Positions 1 through 11,745 of a DNA stretch of 64,000 nucleotides are shown one piece after another. Position 1 is the stretch's first letter. The number at the start of each line of letters is the position of its first letter. Position numbers and translations under genes: made by a program. The stretch lies in contig NC_051071.1 in NCBI RefSeq assembly GCF_004664715.2, positions 8,273,231 through 8,337,230 on the forward strand, read 5' to 3'. The DNA is from Peromyscus leucopus. Its lineage: Eukaryota > Chordata > Mammalia > Rodentia > Cricetidae. The notes below the pieces were generated by a model. It saw only the letters and a list, made by a program, of their open reading frames with translations, was not told the DNA's origin and made no database searches.

Positions 1-260
1 GTCGCAGGGTCTGGGGAAGGTGTATCGCAGTCCAGCGGTGTTCTCTGGAGCTCTGCTCTGTCTACCGCCACCATTCAGGTTCCCGGCACAGAGAGAGCAC
101 ACAGAGAGAGCGCTGGCCAATCCATCTCTCCGGTCTCCAGGCGCCTCCCCTGACCCCGCCTTGTAGGCGTGACAGTTGCCAGAGTCTCAATGGGGCTTGG
201 GACTTCCAGATCCAGCTGGAATGACTACCCACTACAGTGCCTGTTCATTTTTATCCCCAA

Positions 261-305
261 ATAGATAGGTAGGTAGGTAGATAGGTAGGTAGGTAGGTAG
301 GTAAG

Positions 306-344
<39 letters not shown>

Positions 345-400
345 GTAGATGAAAGAGAGAAAGAAAGAAAGAAAGAAAGAAAGAAAAGAAAGAAAAGAAA
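261..400. repeat. Compound GGTA/GATA and GAAA microsatellite
   Basis: Tetranucleotide runs change from mixed ggta/gata to pure gata, then gaaa. Long frames through it are artefacts. Confidence 0.95.
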
Positions 401-720
401 ATGTAACTGTTACCAAAAAGAAGCTGTAAATATCCAAATAAATATTATAAATAAACTGACAAAATGTCTTCACACTGGTCACAAAATGTCTTGAACCCAG
501 TAGCCCCCCTCCTCATTCAGCAGCTAAACATTCCTTCTTCATTCATTCTGTTTATCCGTCTTCAAGAATTCTATTACAGACTTTGAATGTAAATAATTTT
601 GTGAAAAATGTTTCTAAGCTATGCAACTGAATATGGACTGTTTAGAGAAAGCTTTAACTTGGAGACTTTAATGATCTTATAAAGAATAGACTTTTTGTCT
701 GTATGAAGATTCATTTAAAG

Positions 721-836
721 TTTTTTTTTTTTTTCGAGACAGGGTTTCTCTGTGTAGCTTTGCGCCTTTCCTGGATCTTGCTCTGTAGACCAGGCTGGCC
801 TCGAACTCACAAAGATCTGCCTGCCTCTGCCTCCCG
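721..836 (-). mobile_element. B1 SINE, 5'-truncated, antisense
   Basis: Poly-T, then 'gagacagggtttctctgtgtag' and the cricetid-type 'tttgcgcctttcctgga'. It lacks the B1 5' end and is flanked by a 10-bp duplication TCATTTAAAG (711-720 and 837-846), so it inserted already truncated. Confidence 0.93.
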
Positions 837-1819
837 TCATTTAAAGATTTGATGTGTAGATATTTAACACAGAAATCCAGGGTCTTATATATATATAAAA
901 ATATATATATTTAAACAAGGTTGTACATTATGTATTTCTTTTTTGCAACATTTTGGCCTCTTTTTTTCCCTGACCATTTTCTATTTTGTATGCACTTGTA
1001 TCCTTCCTTATTTTAAAATTATTGTAGAAGAAAATTAGCCTTGCATTTGTATATTTCGTTCTTCTACATTGCTTTTGCTATTGAGTTCCTTAGTGCTGCA
1101 TGTTCGTCAATGATCAATGTTTCCGTAATTACCCAAAAACTACTTGCTGGGATTTTGTTTGACATAAATTAAATCTATAGCCGAGTTTGCTGAGAACTAT
1201 AGAACCTTCCAAACTAGGATGCCTCTCAGATTTCTTTCAATGTGGAAGAACATTGCTTCCCTGGGTGTACTCATGGGGGTCATGAGTGTTGGTAGAAGGA
1301 CTCACTGTTTTCTTTATATGTAGATATGTCATCTCTCTCCCATACTCCCTTCCCTTTCTCTCATTTGTTTTCTCAACCAGTCGCATTGGTTAGTGAGGAC
1401 TTACAGTTGGAGTAGGATTGGTGAGACAGAGCAGCTCTGATTCCCTCCACTCCCAGCCTCCGTTGGGGAGAAGTGTTCAGCCATTCATCACGTAATGTAA
1501 TTTAGGTGCAGTTGTAGATGCTGTTTACCGAGACTAAGAAGATGTTTCCTCGAGAGTTCAGAGTTTTTTTTGTTTTTTTTTTTTTTTAATCAGGAATGAA
1601 TATTAGCATCTTCAAATGCTTTTTTATGTATCACTTGGTAGGGTACTGTAACTTTGCACTGAGACTCATTATGTTGATGGTAGCTGATAATTTTGAATAT
1701 TGATGTGTTCTTCAGATAAACCATCATTAATCTGTACATTTATATATATTTCTGGATTTGATTTATTTGCATTCTTCTGGAGGATTTCTTTCATCGGTGT
1801 TAATGACAGCTGCTGGTCT

Positions 1820-2110
1820 ATAGCTTCTCTCCTTCCCCTCTCTTTTTCCCTATTCTCTTGACATGTTTTCTGGTTTGGGTATTAGGATAATGGTAACATA
1901 AACCTCATAAAATGAATTATGAACTATTTTCTCCTTTTCTCTCTGAAAATGAAGGTGTAGGATTCATTAAAATGTTTTTGAAGCCAATGGATTCTGGCCA
2001 TTTGCTTATCTTATGACTTTTCCTACCTTCAGTTTTTAAGAATGTTTTTGACCCATCTAAACTGTCGGATTTATGCAAGTCATTTCTAGTATTGACATGT
2101 TCCACTACTT
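1820..2110 (-). mobile_element. Old antisense L1 ORF2 fragment
   Basis: 'ttttctggtttgggtattaggataatggtaacataaacctcataaaatgaatta' resembles the RT-domain reverse strand of L1. Limits are vague. Confidence 0.45.
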
Positions 2111-4630
2111 TGTGTGTCTGATGGTAGTGGTTGAACCCAGAGCCTCATGCATGGCAAGCCCCTGTGTTATATTTTTAATGTGTCAGCAGTGCACAAATTA
2201 GATATATTGTAGTTGTTTTATATTTTCTGTTCATATTCATTAAAAGTCTTGTTCATACATGTTATAGTTTTTGCTTCAACTAAATATATTTAAAAAACAC
2301 TTGAAAAGAGATATGTAATCCATTACCTCTCTAACTATTTAACTAATTTAACTATATTTTTTTCTTTATTTGTTCCTGGTAGTCCACATTTCCTTGTATA
2401 ATTTTTGTTTTTCTTTCACAGTGTCTCCTTTATCAGCAAGCCTTCCTTTCTGAAGGGTGTTATTGATAAATATTGAGTTGAAAATTATTTTTCCCCAGCA
2501 CCTTCCTCTCCATTGTGTCTGATGAGAAAACTAGTCATTCAATTCAGTTATTGTTTCATGTAGATAATGTATTGTTTGACTCTAGATCCTTTTGAAAGAT
2601 TTCCTCATTCTTAGCTCCCAGCAGTGAGGCCATAACTTGTGGGGCATTAATGTCTTCACACTTCTCCAGGGAGTCCCTGAGCTTTGTGAGCTCTGTATGT
2701 ACTTAGGACCCTTTCCATTTAGTCCTCTTTCCCCAGTAGGTTTACTTCTCTAGTTCAGTGAATCTTCATGGTCTACTTTTCCCATTGCCCTCAGATTCCT
2801 GAGGCTCTGTTCTTCAAATTGGAGAATGTCTGTTGATTTGTCATCAGGTTAAGGATGCTCCATGTACTGTGTCTATAACTGTATCAAGGCCACTTGATAA
2901 TTTAGAACATGCTTTTGGTTAAATGTTCTCAGAGTTATCTATTCATCCTCCATAGTGTTTTTTGTATCTTTCCTAGGTCATTCTAGCTTTCTATTTCATT
3001 CCAAAGCACTTGCCTTTTCTTTCTGGGGCACCAGAGAACAATTACTTTCATGTCTGTTAGATTGCTTAAATGTCTCTGTCATTTCAGCCTGCTGTTTACT
3101 GATTGCCTTTTTGTACATGGATGTGTTTTGTTTTGTTACACATTCATTTTCGTTTTTGTTGGTTTTGTTCTTTCTATACTTGGTACTTTTAGATTGCATT
3201 ATGGATATCTTGAGTATTTTGAGAATTTGCATATTGTTTATTTATTTCAAAACAGAGATTATGAATAGTTAGGGATATGAAGTCAGGAAAGTTGTTCTAG
3301 TTATATTCAAGCCTCAAGTTCTGACAAGTGCATTCTAGTTTTTTGTGTGCTGTTAGTTCATTTTCAGCGGTGTTATTTAGGTCTGTCCCATGTATATCCC
3401 ACCCAAGACTTAGCGCTTTGCCCTCTACTTGACTTTTCCCAGTTTGGATGCTGCTTAGTGTTGGCTATTCAAGTGAGAAATTTGAGAGGGAGAGTGGAGT
3501 TCATAAACAGCTTTCTGGCTTTCCTAAATCCTATTCCCCATGATCTCCTTGAAGTGTTGGCTCTCTGGGTCCTCCTTTTTGGGTTATCAGACTGGGAAGC
3601 TATCATCATCATGCTGCACACCCATGTCTGGACAAGGTGTGCAGAAAGTGTAAATAGGTCACTCTGCTTTATAGGACCACAGTTCATCTGGTTAGAACAG
3701 GAGCTTTTCCTTTCCTTCGTAGTTGATGTGCCTTTGGGTTTCTGAGTCACCTCAGAATCCCTTGGTTGCTGGGCTGAGAGTGAACTAAGGAAGAGTGGGT
3801 TTTCCAGGGACACTCATTTCTCTTGCTCCCCTCCTCATCCAGCCTTAACCTGGAGTTTTTCCTGAAGATCTTGCTGTCTATACTGATACCAACTTCAAAA
3901 TGTGGGGCAGTTTTGAGTTCAGATCAATGGATGCATGCTCCATTTGCCCTCTTTCTAATATTCTTGAGAAATAAATGGAATATATGTCTGTTGTTTTGTT
4001 AATCTCCCTGGTCCAGAATAAGACCACTACCACAATGTAAAGTCAAATTTGAAGGAAACTTTAATTAAATACTGGCCAGATGGATGGCCTCTGGCAGGGT
4101 CCATACCTGGCTTCCCAGGAAATGGCCCTGAGTCACAATGTGGAGGGTTTAAAGTATTTCCCATCAGGTCCAACCAGGGGCAAACATGCATCATGATGTA
4201 TTTCCTGCCTTGTGAACCTCCTGCCTACATGTGATCAAGGATGTCTGGCATAGTTGGGTCAAACAAACTTGTTTAGGGGAAGGAAAATATGTGGCTTGTT
4301 ATCTTGCATAAACAATAGCCTCCAGCATTTCAGGAACTCTTTGTGATTGGGCAAGGGGCTTGCAGATCAGAGGCATTTTTGTTTCATGGATCTCTTAGGC
4401 ATAATGATTAAAATTGAAAATATAATTTTGGCCCTTCCAGTATGGGTTTTCTGTGGATACTGAACTAATATGTATGCATTCCAGGTAGAACATGGACAAT
4501 AGACCAAAAGTGATTTTACCGAGGTCTACTTGACTGGCAAATGGATGGTTTTAACAGAGTTAGTTCCTTATAGGAGTATGTGTGACCCTATTCTCTCTCA
4601 AATTCATGATCTTTTTGGTAATTATTATTG

Positions 4631-4634
<4 letters not shown>
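2111..4634. other. No gene recognised
   Basis: AT-rich sequence, probably old decayed repeats. A short tRNA-derived SINE-like patch lies near 2120-2165 ('gaacccagagcctcatgcatgg'). The frames at 2955-3272 and 3347-3813 have no recognisable domain. Confidence 0.5.

Positions 4635-4680
<46 letters not shown>
4635..4680. repeat. (CA)n microsatellite
   Basis: Uninterrupted CA run of about 46 bp. Confidence 0.97.
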
Positions 4681-4683
<3 letters not shown>

Positions 4684-4976
4684 ACTGAGTCTATTTAGTG
4701 TTGCTCATATTCTATGTGTTTAAGGCTGGCTGCTTGAGATTGGATAAACTATCAGGGCCTCATCCCTGAACAACTGATTCTCCCTCTCTCAGCAGCGTTT
4801 GATTGCCTGTAGCTCTTTGTCAAGTTGGTGCCTTGTGAAATGTCCGACCGTTGCCCTATCAACTGGTGCAGTCATTGTATAGGTCTTGTTGAAACAACCA
4901 TATTGTTGGGATTTTGTAGGTGTAGCTTTCTTGACATATCTAGAAGACACTTTCTCACAGCAGCCATCCTGTCTGG

Positions 4977-5472
4977 TGTTGTACTTGTTTCAAAAAACCC
5001 CCAGAGACCACCAAGGAGCTGGTTTCTGATGCAAGCACATAAGGGTCCTTTTATTGTCATGTTCCAACCTGGGCCACTGCCAGGCAGATGGAGGAAAATG
5101 TTCCTGTGATGGGACCAGTAGTAAAGAGTTTTCATAGGGAAAAACTGCAAGCTTTGGCATCTTGGGATTGTATAGAAGGGATATGGGGCAAGGTGATTTT
5201 TTTTTTTTTTAAACTATTGGTCTAGATTTTTGGCATGAAACCACATTTGAAGCTATTGGGTTGGACTTTTGGCAGGGAATCACAACTTGCTGAGCAGGAT
5301 TCTGGATATCTTTAAGGGCCATAAACTGCATACAGAATGTCTGCAGGAGCATGCTGCCCTGTGTCTGTTTGAGTTGTCATGGCATATTCCTAAGGTCCTT
5401 TCTGGAACTAAGTACAGCAGGTGGCCTAAGATGGTAGCCCTCTCCTAAGATGGAGTCTGTATTGCCTTCACA
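4977..5472 (+). mobile_element. Solo LTR, unassigned ERV family (copy 1)
   Basis: About 496 bp, TGTTGTACTTG...TTCACA. The same sequence recurs at 55999-56638, sharing 'aactattggtctaga', 'acttttggcaggga' and 'agatggagtctgtattgcc'. Two dispersed copies with matching ends support an LTR. No clear target duplication was seen. Confidence 0.65.
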
Positions 5473-6709
5473 GCTGGTCCTTTTGCTTTCTAACCTTTCT
5501 GTGATATTCCTTGAGCCTTATGGGTATTTATGTGAGCCCTCTGATATGTTGAGAGCCAGTCTTCAGGGAAGAGGCTGAGTTCCTGCTTGATTTTTCCACT
5601 TCTGTGTTTGAAGTGTGTGGTATCTTTAGCAATAGGGTCTCACCTTCAAGTTCAGGGGCACTGGCTGTATGCAAGGGGCACAGTAAAGAACCACCCAAAG
5701 GGAAGGTGTTTTTTTTTTTTTTATTGTAGATAAGAGAGAAAATATTCAGAGGCATCAGGAAGAGTCCAGAGCAGAGAGAAAAGGAAGCAGACTGGACATG
5801 ACCAGACCTAGGAAGGCATTGGAGGAGAAGGAAATAGCAAGAAGAATAGAGGGAGCAGCCAGGTGCAACCTTTGTAAAGAGAACCTAGGGTCTGGAACCG
5901 CCTGGGGCTGGCTCAGTGGAGCAGAGCAGGAGGCTAGTGTAGGTGCTTTGAAGTGTGTGACAGGTACATGTGAATGGGACTACAGGAGCCTGGAGGCCAG
6001 CATTGGCTTAAACACAAACCACAGGTGTAAGTCGGGGGAGAGCCCTTTGTTCCTTCGGCCAGAAGCAAGGGAAATGACTCCTTTTGGAGACAGGAGCTCA
6101 GCGTGTTTCATAAGTTCCTGAGGAACGCTGGCTTTTATCTAACACTAGAAATCCGTCTGTAGTCCAGCTTGAGCTCACTTTTGGACATATGCACTGTCAG
6201 AGACATAATAATGGCAATAACCTATGTTCTTTCAAGGTCTCTTGGACTTCCTTGACCAGAAATTTCTTTTGCCAGGCACTGGGGTTTTGAATTTTAAGAG
6301 CACGTTGTATATTTTATTATGTCTTTTTTTCAAATGTGTGCTTTCCAAATATTTTCTCATAGACTGTTTTTTTTTTTTTAATTCTCTTTACAGTATCTTT
6401 TACAAAGCAGCAAAGAATTTAATTAGGTTCAGTTTTTCAGTTTTCCATTGACTATGGTGTTGTTGATTCTGAAATCAATTTTTACCTGCTGTCTTGTAGA
6501 AGTCTCATGCTTTCATACTGTGTATATCTGCTGCCCCCTCCTTCTTTTCACCTCTGCCTCTCCTATTTGTTCTTCCCTTCTTTGACACAGTTGCACTGTG
6601 CAGTCCAGCCTAGCCTCAGGAGCCTCCTGCCTCTCCCAAGTCCTTGGACTACAGGAGTATGGCATCTTGCATAACAGTGGTGCCTGTTTGCAAATTTTCA
6701 CATAAAAGT
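5473..6709. other. No gene recognised
   Basis: Mixed sequence with poly-T at 5709-5722 and a faint reversed SINE-like patch near 6530-6680. The 107-codon frame at 5798-6121 is unrecognised and likely chance or an old repeat. Confidence 0.5.
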
Positions 6710-7345
6710 GAAGTCTGTATTGATATTTTATCTTAATGTCTAATTTTTTTTTTATTTCTGGTTTTTCATTTTTTTCTTTTTAAGACTCAAGTATCTAATA
6801 TTTTGATGAGCAATTTTTGCATTAATGTCAAAGGTCTATACTCATGTAATTTCTCTTTCTGTTAATGTATAGATATAGTCTTGGTATTAAACTGAAACAA
6901 ATTTCATAGAATATGCTAGGAAGTGTTTCTTTCATATTTATTTCTAGGAGAGATTTTAAACTGTTGCTATGATTTCTTACTTATGTGTTTGTACAATTCT
7001 CCAGTTAACCTGGCTGGGCTGGGCTTGGTTCTTTCCATTTTGGAAGGATAATTTGTGTGTGTGTTCAGACTTTGGTAGGTTTCCTCAGTCAACTAGTAGG
7101 TTGAACATTTGAGGTTCAGCCACATTGTATATGACATTCTGTTGTTGGTCTTGCAATGTCCACGTTATCGTTATTCATAGTGCCTTTAAATTGGGATATA
7201 AGCAGGATGTGTTTTCTCTATTTTGTCTTGGTCAGTCTAGCTTAGAGATTTTCTAATGTTATTGATCTTTCATAAGAACTAGCTTTTGTGATTTATTAAT
7301 TTTTTCAGATTTCTATTTTTGATGTCATTGGTTTTATGCTCAAAA
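6710..7345 (-). mobile_element. Old antisense L1 ORF2 fragment
   Basis: Blocks such as 'agtatctaatattttgatgag' and 'aagaactagcttttgtgatttat' correspond to ORF2 in reverse. Heavily decayed. Confidence 0.5.
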
Positions 7346-7394
7346 GCTGGTATCTTCTTGTGTTAGGCAGCCTGTTTTGCTCATTGCTTTCCAT

Positions 7395-7600
7395 CAGATC
7401 TTTTCTTTTTCCTGTGTGTGTGTGTGTGTCTGTGTGTGTGTATGTATGCACTTGCATGTGTGCACACTCAAGGTACACATGCCCTGGTGCACTTTGTGGA
7501 GTTCACAGGACAACTTGCAGAAATTGGTTCCACTAAGTTGACCAGGGGCGGATGGAATGTAGGTCATCAGGCTTAGTGGCAAGAGCCTTTCTCTGGTCAG
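7395..7600 (-). mobile_element. B2/B3-type SINE with GT tract, antisense, decayed
   Basis: 'gttcacaggacaacttgcagaaattgg...ggtcatcaggcttagtggcaag'; the GT tract at 7412-7442 grew from its tail region. Confidence 0.6.
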
Positions 7601-8027
7601 GCATCTCCCTGGTGGACTCTCTTCTTCATTTGTTAGGGTGAAAGCTTAACAGATTGATTTTAAAGCTTCTAATCTTATGTATATTTTCAGTGCTATAAAT
7701 CTGGAGGTTAGCATTTCTTTTGCTGCATCCATAGACTGTATGGTGTTTGTGTTTGAAGTATTGGGCATAAAACCCCAGGCTTTCCCATGGTAAGCAAGTG
7801 TTACAGCATCGAGGTACACTTTCACTCAGCATTGTCCCTCCCCTCCCCCCTTTTTTTGAGACAGGGTCTTGTCATGTTGACTGGGCCATCTCTGAATGAG
7901 ACCAGGTAGGTGATCCTGAATTTGATGAAGTTTAGTCTTGACACTTTGGTGCAAAGGTGTGGACAAATCAGGAGAACCAGTCATAGACCTCACAGTGCCA
8001 GAGGCCAGCAACAGCTTCCTGGCTCAC

Positions 8028-8033
8028 CAGTCC
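8028..8033. other. Target-site duplication CAGTCC, left copy
   Basis: Six bases, CAGTCC, directly before the left LTR. The identical six bases lie directly after the right LTR at 15310-15315. A perfect 6-bp duplication shows integrase-mediated insertion and that the two LTRs belong to one event. Confidence 0.95.
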
Positions 8034-8520
8034 TGTTGCGGTAACGCCCGCGTTACCGATAACCGTTCACCATGCCTGAGCGAAGGGCTGCGGATTAAAC
8101 ATAGAGACAAAAGACAGCGGGTCATCCGTACGATTGGATGTCGAATGCCGTTTATTGAAAGAGGGAAGAAACCTTAAATACGTACAGGCTTACAGCACAA
8201 ATGGAGGAACCCCCGGAGGGCAGAAGTTCGCTGTCAATGGTCCACATTCCAGACCCAATGTTCTATATTCTTGCATCTAAGTAGTTAACGCCCAAAATGC
8301 AGGATACACAACAAGGAACTTCCCTTAAGCATTCAGAAGGGTGGATACCGGCAGGGAATCCGAATAGGGAGGACACAAGGAACTTCCTTAAGCATTCAGA
8401 AGGGTGGATACCGGTAGGGAATCCGAATAGGGAGGACATCTGATCAAGGTCAAGCAAGCAAGGCTGCAGCCACTCCCAGTCGGGGCTGGGGGCCAGGGGC
8501 CAGGGCCCATGGCGCCCACA
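8034..8520 (-). repeat. 3' LTR of the provirus
   Basis: This 487-bp LTR reads 5'-3' on the - strand from 8520 to 8034, starting TGTGGGCGCC and ending ACCGCAACA. Going downstream on that strand there is a TATA-like box TATTTAAGG at 8180-8172 and a polyadenylation signal AATAAA at 8156-8151. R therefore appears short, with U5 occupying about the last 100 bp. The U3 part holds two tandem units of 64 and 63 bp (8311-8374 and 8375-8437). It differs from the 5' LTR at about three positions. Confidence 0.95.
8311..8437 (-). repeat. Tandem 64/63-bp duplication in LTR U3 (3' LTR copy)
   Basis: Two nearly identical head-to-tail units, each starting acaaggaactt and ending ggaggac, occupy U3 upstream of the TATA box. 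They differ by one base (ggcagg versus ggtagg) plus the missing C in the second unit. Tandem duplications in this part of retroviral LTRs often correspond to enhancers; here that is inference. Confidence 0.9.
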
Positions 8521-8534
8521 GTTCCCCCTTTTTA
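8521..8534 (-). promoter_or_regulatory. Polypurine tract
   Basis: On the - strand the sequence TAAAAAGGGGGAAC directly precedes the 3' LTR. This is the expected plus-strand primer of reverse transcription, abutting U3 without a gap. Confidence 0.9.
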
Positions 8535-8879
8535 TTAAATGAGCTTCTGACTTAGGTTGCGTGGGACCAGCAGACCACCTTACCCGTCATAGAGACACCT
8601 GCCCAGGCCACACAAGTGCTCTGTCTTAGGTTGGTGGCAGCCCCCAAGCATTACCCGTCTCTGAATACTCATTATCATACAGACTCAACCATGTGAGCTG
8701 TAGAGTGACTGCTGCCAAAGATTTCAAAGTGGCACTGGGCTTGCAATCTGTGTGACACAGAAAAGACCAACAGAAGTCCGAACCCACCCATAGCCAGGAG
8801 GCTAAAGGCAATTGAACCATTCCCTTCTTAAACGAGCCTTACTGCAAATTGGAGTCCTTGTAAGGTGGTATCCCATAAG
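8535..8879 (-). other. Provirus 3' region without recognisable gene
   Basis: Between the env relic and the polypurine tract there are about 345 bp. I recognise no domain here. A 64-codon frame (8626-8820) has no family features and is probably chance. Confidence 0.5.
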
Positions 8880-9260
8880 CAAATGGAACTTGAGTTTTAA
8901 TAATTTTACAACTTTCAAAGCCAATTATAATGTATAAAAGTGGAATTAAATTTGTCATGCCCAATAAGAAGAAAGATTAACTAACTGTGGTAGCTACTTT
9001 TGCTGCCAGGGTCTCCATTGTGCTAGCTGTAGTAACCAATTATGAAATAGCAATCCCAGAAACAATAGCAGCAGTGGCCACCACTGCTATAACTGCAACA
9101 ACGGCAACAGCGATGTCAAAGTCTCTTCTGGAGCGTGTGAGCATCATCTGTGTCTAGCTGCCACGGTCCACTGGCATGGACACGGCTCCAGGAACACGAA
9201 CCACCAAGGCCCATTTTTCTTGATCCCAGCACTATTTAGGCTGGCAGGTCTGCAAGAGAA
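8880..9260 (-). pseudogene. env: ERV env, SU/TM junction and fusion-peptide relic
   Basis: One frame on the - strand shows the end of a surface subunit, an RSRR furin-type cleavage motif encoded at 9135-9124, and then a long Ala/Val/Ile-rich stretch like a class I fusion peptide. In-frame stops interrupt it both upstream of the cleavage motif and after the hydrophobic stretch, and the rest of the transmembrane subunit is deleted or unrecognisable. A second hydrophobic stretch near 8930 may be a membrane anchor remnant. It is a broken remnant of an envelope gene. Confidence 0.6.
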
Positions 9261-9619
9261 CAACTGAGAAACATAAAGAAAACAGAAAACAAAAACAGCA
9301 AACAAGGAGCAGAACTAATGGCCTCAATAATGGCCACATTCAGGCTCACAAATTTTGAGGTATCTTCAAAAAGGCTAGATGAATTTCAGGAGGCAAATAA
9401 ATGTTGCACAGAGCCATTCCTGAAAAGTAGGTACTACACCAGCTTGAGGGGGGTCGCAAAATGCGAAAAAGGCTTAGCTGGTATGCTACTGTTTACAACT
9501 GAAGTTCATTGACCTTCAGAGTTATCCTTAATCTCCAAGGTGTGGTACATTCTCAATGTTTTTTGAAAAAAGTTACCATACATTACCTTCTGAGGAATCC
9601 AACCACATGGCTACAGTTC

Positions 9620-9787
9620 CTAGGCTAGAATAATGTTTGCCAAGGCTGGCCGTATTGGGCTCTCAATCCCCATTGGCATCAGAAGGGGAGAGTTTTTTAC
9701 GAAGGCCCAATAGGTCTCTGCCATGTTGGGATTCAGCAGCAGCCACAGGGCGCACACAGCGTTCAGGAACCCACAGAGGAATTTCAT
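9620..9787 (-). pseudogene. env: ERV env, N-terminal relic overlapping integrase
   Basis: In a different frame from integrase, a 56-codon segment begins with Met and a hydrophobic stretch (FLCGFLNAVCALWLLL) that looks like a signal peptide or its relic. It continues with a TYWAFVKNSPLL motif like that near the N-terminus of HERV-K-type surface subunits. It overlaps the integrase end, as env commonly does, then stops. Most of the surface subunit is missing. The protein cannot be functional. Confidence 0.6.
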
Positions 9788-10430
9788 TGTCCTGCGGAAA
9801 GACACAAACAGATCCCCGGGCCCACACCAACACCGGATCGGGTCCCCTCCAAGTGCCAGTAGAAAGATCTTTCCATTGCACCAGAGGATGATTTGCAACA
9901 GGAGCCCTCCAGTGCTTATCTGCAGCAGATACTCCAGCAGAATCCACCGATAAAAAATTTAAAATATATAAAACTAGGGAAAGAATAGAATGTGGAGAGG
10001 AAAGATGAGCCCCTAACTCCCCCTTTTTTACTTTAGCAATATAAGTTTTTAAGGTACGATGGCAGCGTTCTACTATAGCCTGCCCTTGAGGATTATAAGG
10101 AATACCAGTCTTATTAACAATAGAAAAATCTTGGCAGAATTTTGAAAATCCCGTACTACTGTAGGCGGGACCATTATCAGTTTTTATGCATTTTGGCACT
10201 CCCATGTAAGCAAAAGCATGAAAACAATGATTTTTTACATCCTTAACCTTTTCCCCTGAATGGACAGAAGCAAAAATTAGAGAAGAATATGTATCAATAG
10301 ACACATGGACATATTGTAATTTTCCAAAGGAAGGCACGTGCGTGACGTCCATCTGCCACACATGATTAGGTAAAAGTCCTCGAGGATTAACTCCCAAATG
10401 AGGAACAGGTAAAAATTCCACACAAATAGG
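9663..10430 (-). pseudogene. pol: ERV integrase, catalytic core and C-terminal domain
   Basis: This piece of pol is open over about 252 codons from the Met at 10421. It starts just after the CPIC zinc ligands. The DD35E triad is visible: Asp25 in WQMDVTH, Asp82 in KTDNGPAYS and Glu118 in QAIVERCHR, with 35 residues between the last two. The C-terminal DNA-binding segment follows (GPDPVLVWARGSVCVF). The domain itself looks undamaged, but it is disconnected from the rest of pol by a frame break, so I label it part of a pseudogene. Confidence 0.9.
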
Positions 10431-10437
10431 GCATGAT

Positions 10438-10764
10438 TTAACTATTTTGGATAGCTTGTTCCCGGGTTATGCCTGTATGATAACGGAGAGATCCAGCATT
10501 AAGATGATAACGCTGATGCAACTGAGTAGCCTTATCAAAGGCAGAACAGACTAATGTGACAGCCATACGAGTAATGGCGTCAGCCCTCTGATTACCTTCA
10601 CTTAGAGGTCCAGGCAATTGAGTATGAGCTCTAATATGGCCCACATAAAGGTTATGTGAGCGGGACCATATAAGTCCTTGTACTTGCAATAAGTATTCAT
10701 GAATGGAAGAAATGGATGGTATGTAGGCTGTTGTTTTCCAAAGGCATAATGGCATGTGCCACAT
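10438..10764 (-). pseudogene. pol: ERV RNase H C-terminal part and integrase zinc-binding start
   Basis: The frame contains the RNase H end (GHIRAHTQLPGPLSEGN) and the first two zinc ligands of the integrase HHCC domain (LHQRYH). The two cysteines (CPIC) follow at about 10430 but in the integrase-core frame, separated by a frame break near 10440. Confidence 0.85.
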
Positions 10765-10939
10765 ATTGACTATCAGTATAAATATTTACACTCTCATCAG
10801 AAAACATCTGTAAAGCAAGCAACAGTGCCTGTACCTCTGCCACCTGGGCAGAAGTGCCCTGGACCTTTATTCTCTTTACTATGTTACCAGAAACCACCAC
10901 AGCAAAACCACGTGAAGTGCCATCAGTAAAATACCACAC
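10697..10939 (-). pseudogene. pol: ERV RNase H, N-terminal part
   Basis: The short frame shows the RNase H signatures YFTDGTSRG (first acidic residue), AQVAEVQALLLAL (Glu) and IYTDSQYVAHA (Asp). It changes frame near 10745. The catalytic residues visible are conserved, but the domain is split across frames. Confidence 0.85.
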
Positions 10940-11745
10940 GGGCCTGAGGAATAGGAGTCATTTGTACTATCTTGGGAAATATAACAGGATGCAATTTAAA
11001 AAATTGACACACATCATTGGAGGGGTAGTGAGTATCAAACTGACCCTGCATGGAGCATGTCAATATGGCCCAATCATTATCATTAGCTTGCAACCATGCT
11101 ACTTGAGACTGGGTGTATGGGGTCACCACAATATCTGGCTCTTTACCAAAAGTTTGAACACTGGTCTTGATTCCCTTAAATATAATCTGAGCGACAGCCT
11201 GTGGATAAGGAGTGATGATTTTTGCTGGAGAAGCTGGGGAATGTACCCATAAAATAGGACCTGTTTGCCAAAACACTCCAGTAGGTGAATGAGTAAAACA
11301 AAATATCAAATACAATAAGGGAGAATTAAGATCTATATACTGTACGTGAGCCTGTTCCAGGGCCTCTTGCACACGTTGTAGGGCTACACGTCCTTCAGCT
11401 GTTAATTTACGGGGAGATGAAGGGTCAGGGTCGCCCTTTAAGACATCATACAAGGGGCGAAGCTGACCTGTTGGAATTTTTAAAGTGGGTCGAAGCCATT
11501 GAATATCTCCCAGAAAGGTTTGGAAATCATTAAGTGTGCGTAGCTGATCCATACGCAGAGTAATCTTTTGTGGGCGTATGCCCGTGCGTAACAATTTATG
11601 ACCTAAATAATGATAGGGAAAAGATACCTGTACCTTTTCTGGGGCTATTTGTAAGTTAGCCAAGCTAAGAACCTCTTGTAAATAAGAAAAGGCATCAAAA
11701 AACAAATTTTTTATCTTTAGCAGCCATTAATATATCATCCATATA
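10923..11745 (-). pseudogene. pol: ERV reverse transcriptase active site, thumb and connection
   Basis: The catalytic YMDD motif is encoded at 11745-11734 on the - strand. A frame break in an A/T homopolymer near 11705-11720 follows. The frame beginning at 11705 then stays open for 260 codons through the RT thumb (LQIAPEKVQ, YLGHKLL) and connection. It stops at 10923 just before RNase H, which continues in another frame. Confidence 0.87.

Noticed and set aside
225..482. 85-codon - strand frame rich in Leu/Ser/Tyr repeats
   Set aside because: It is a translation of the GATA/GAAA microsatellite; no start context or domain.
3347..3813. 132- and 114-codon frames on opposite strands
   Set aside because: No recognisable domain, splice context or start context; likely chance in old repeat-derived sequence.
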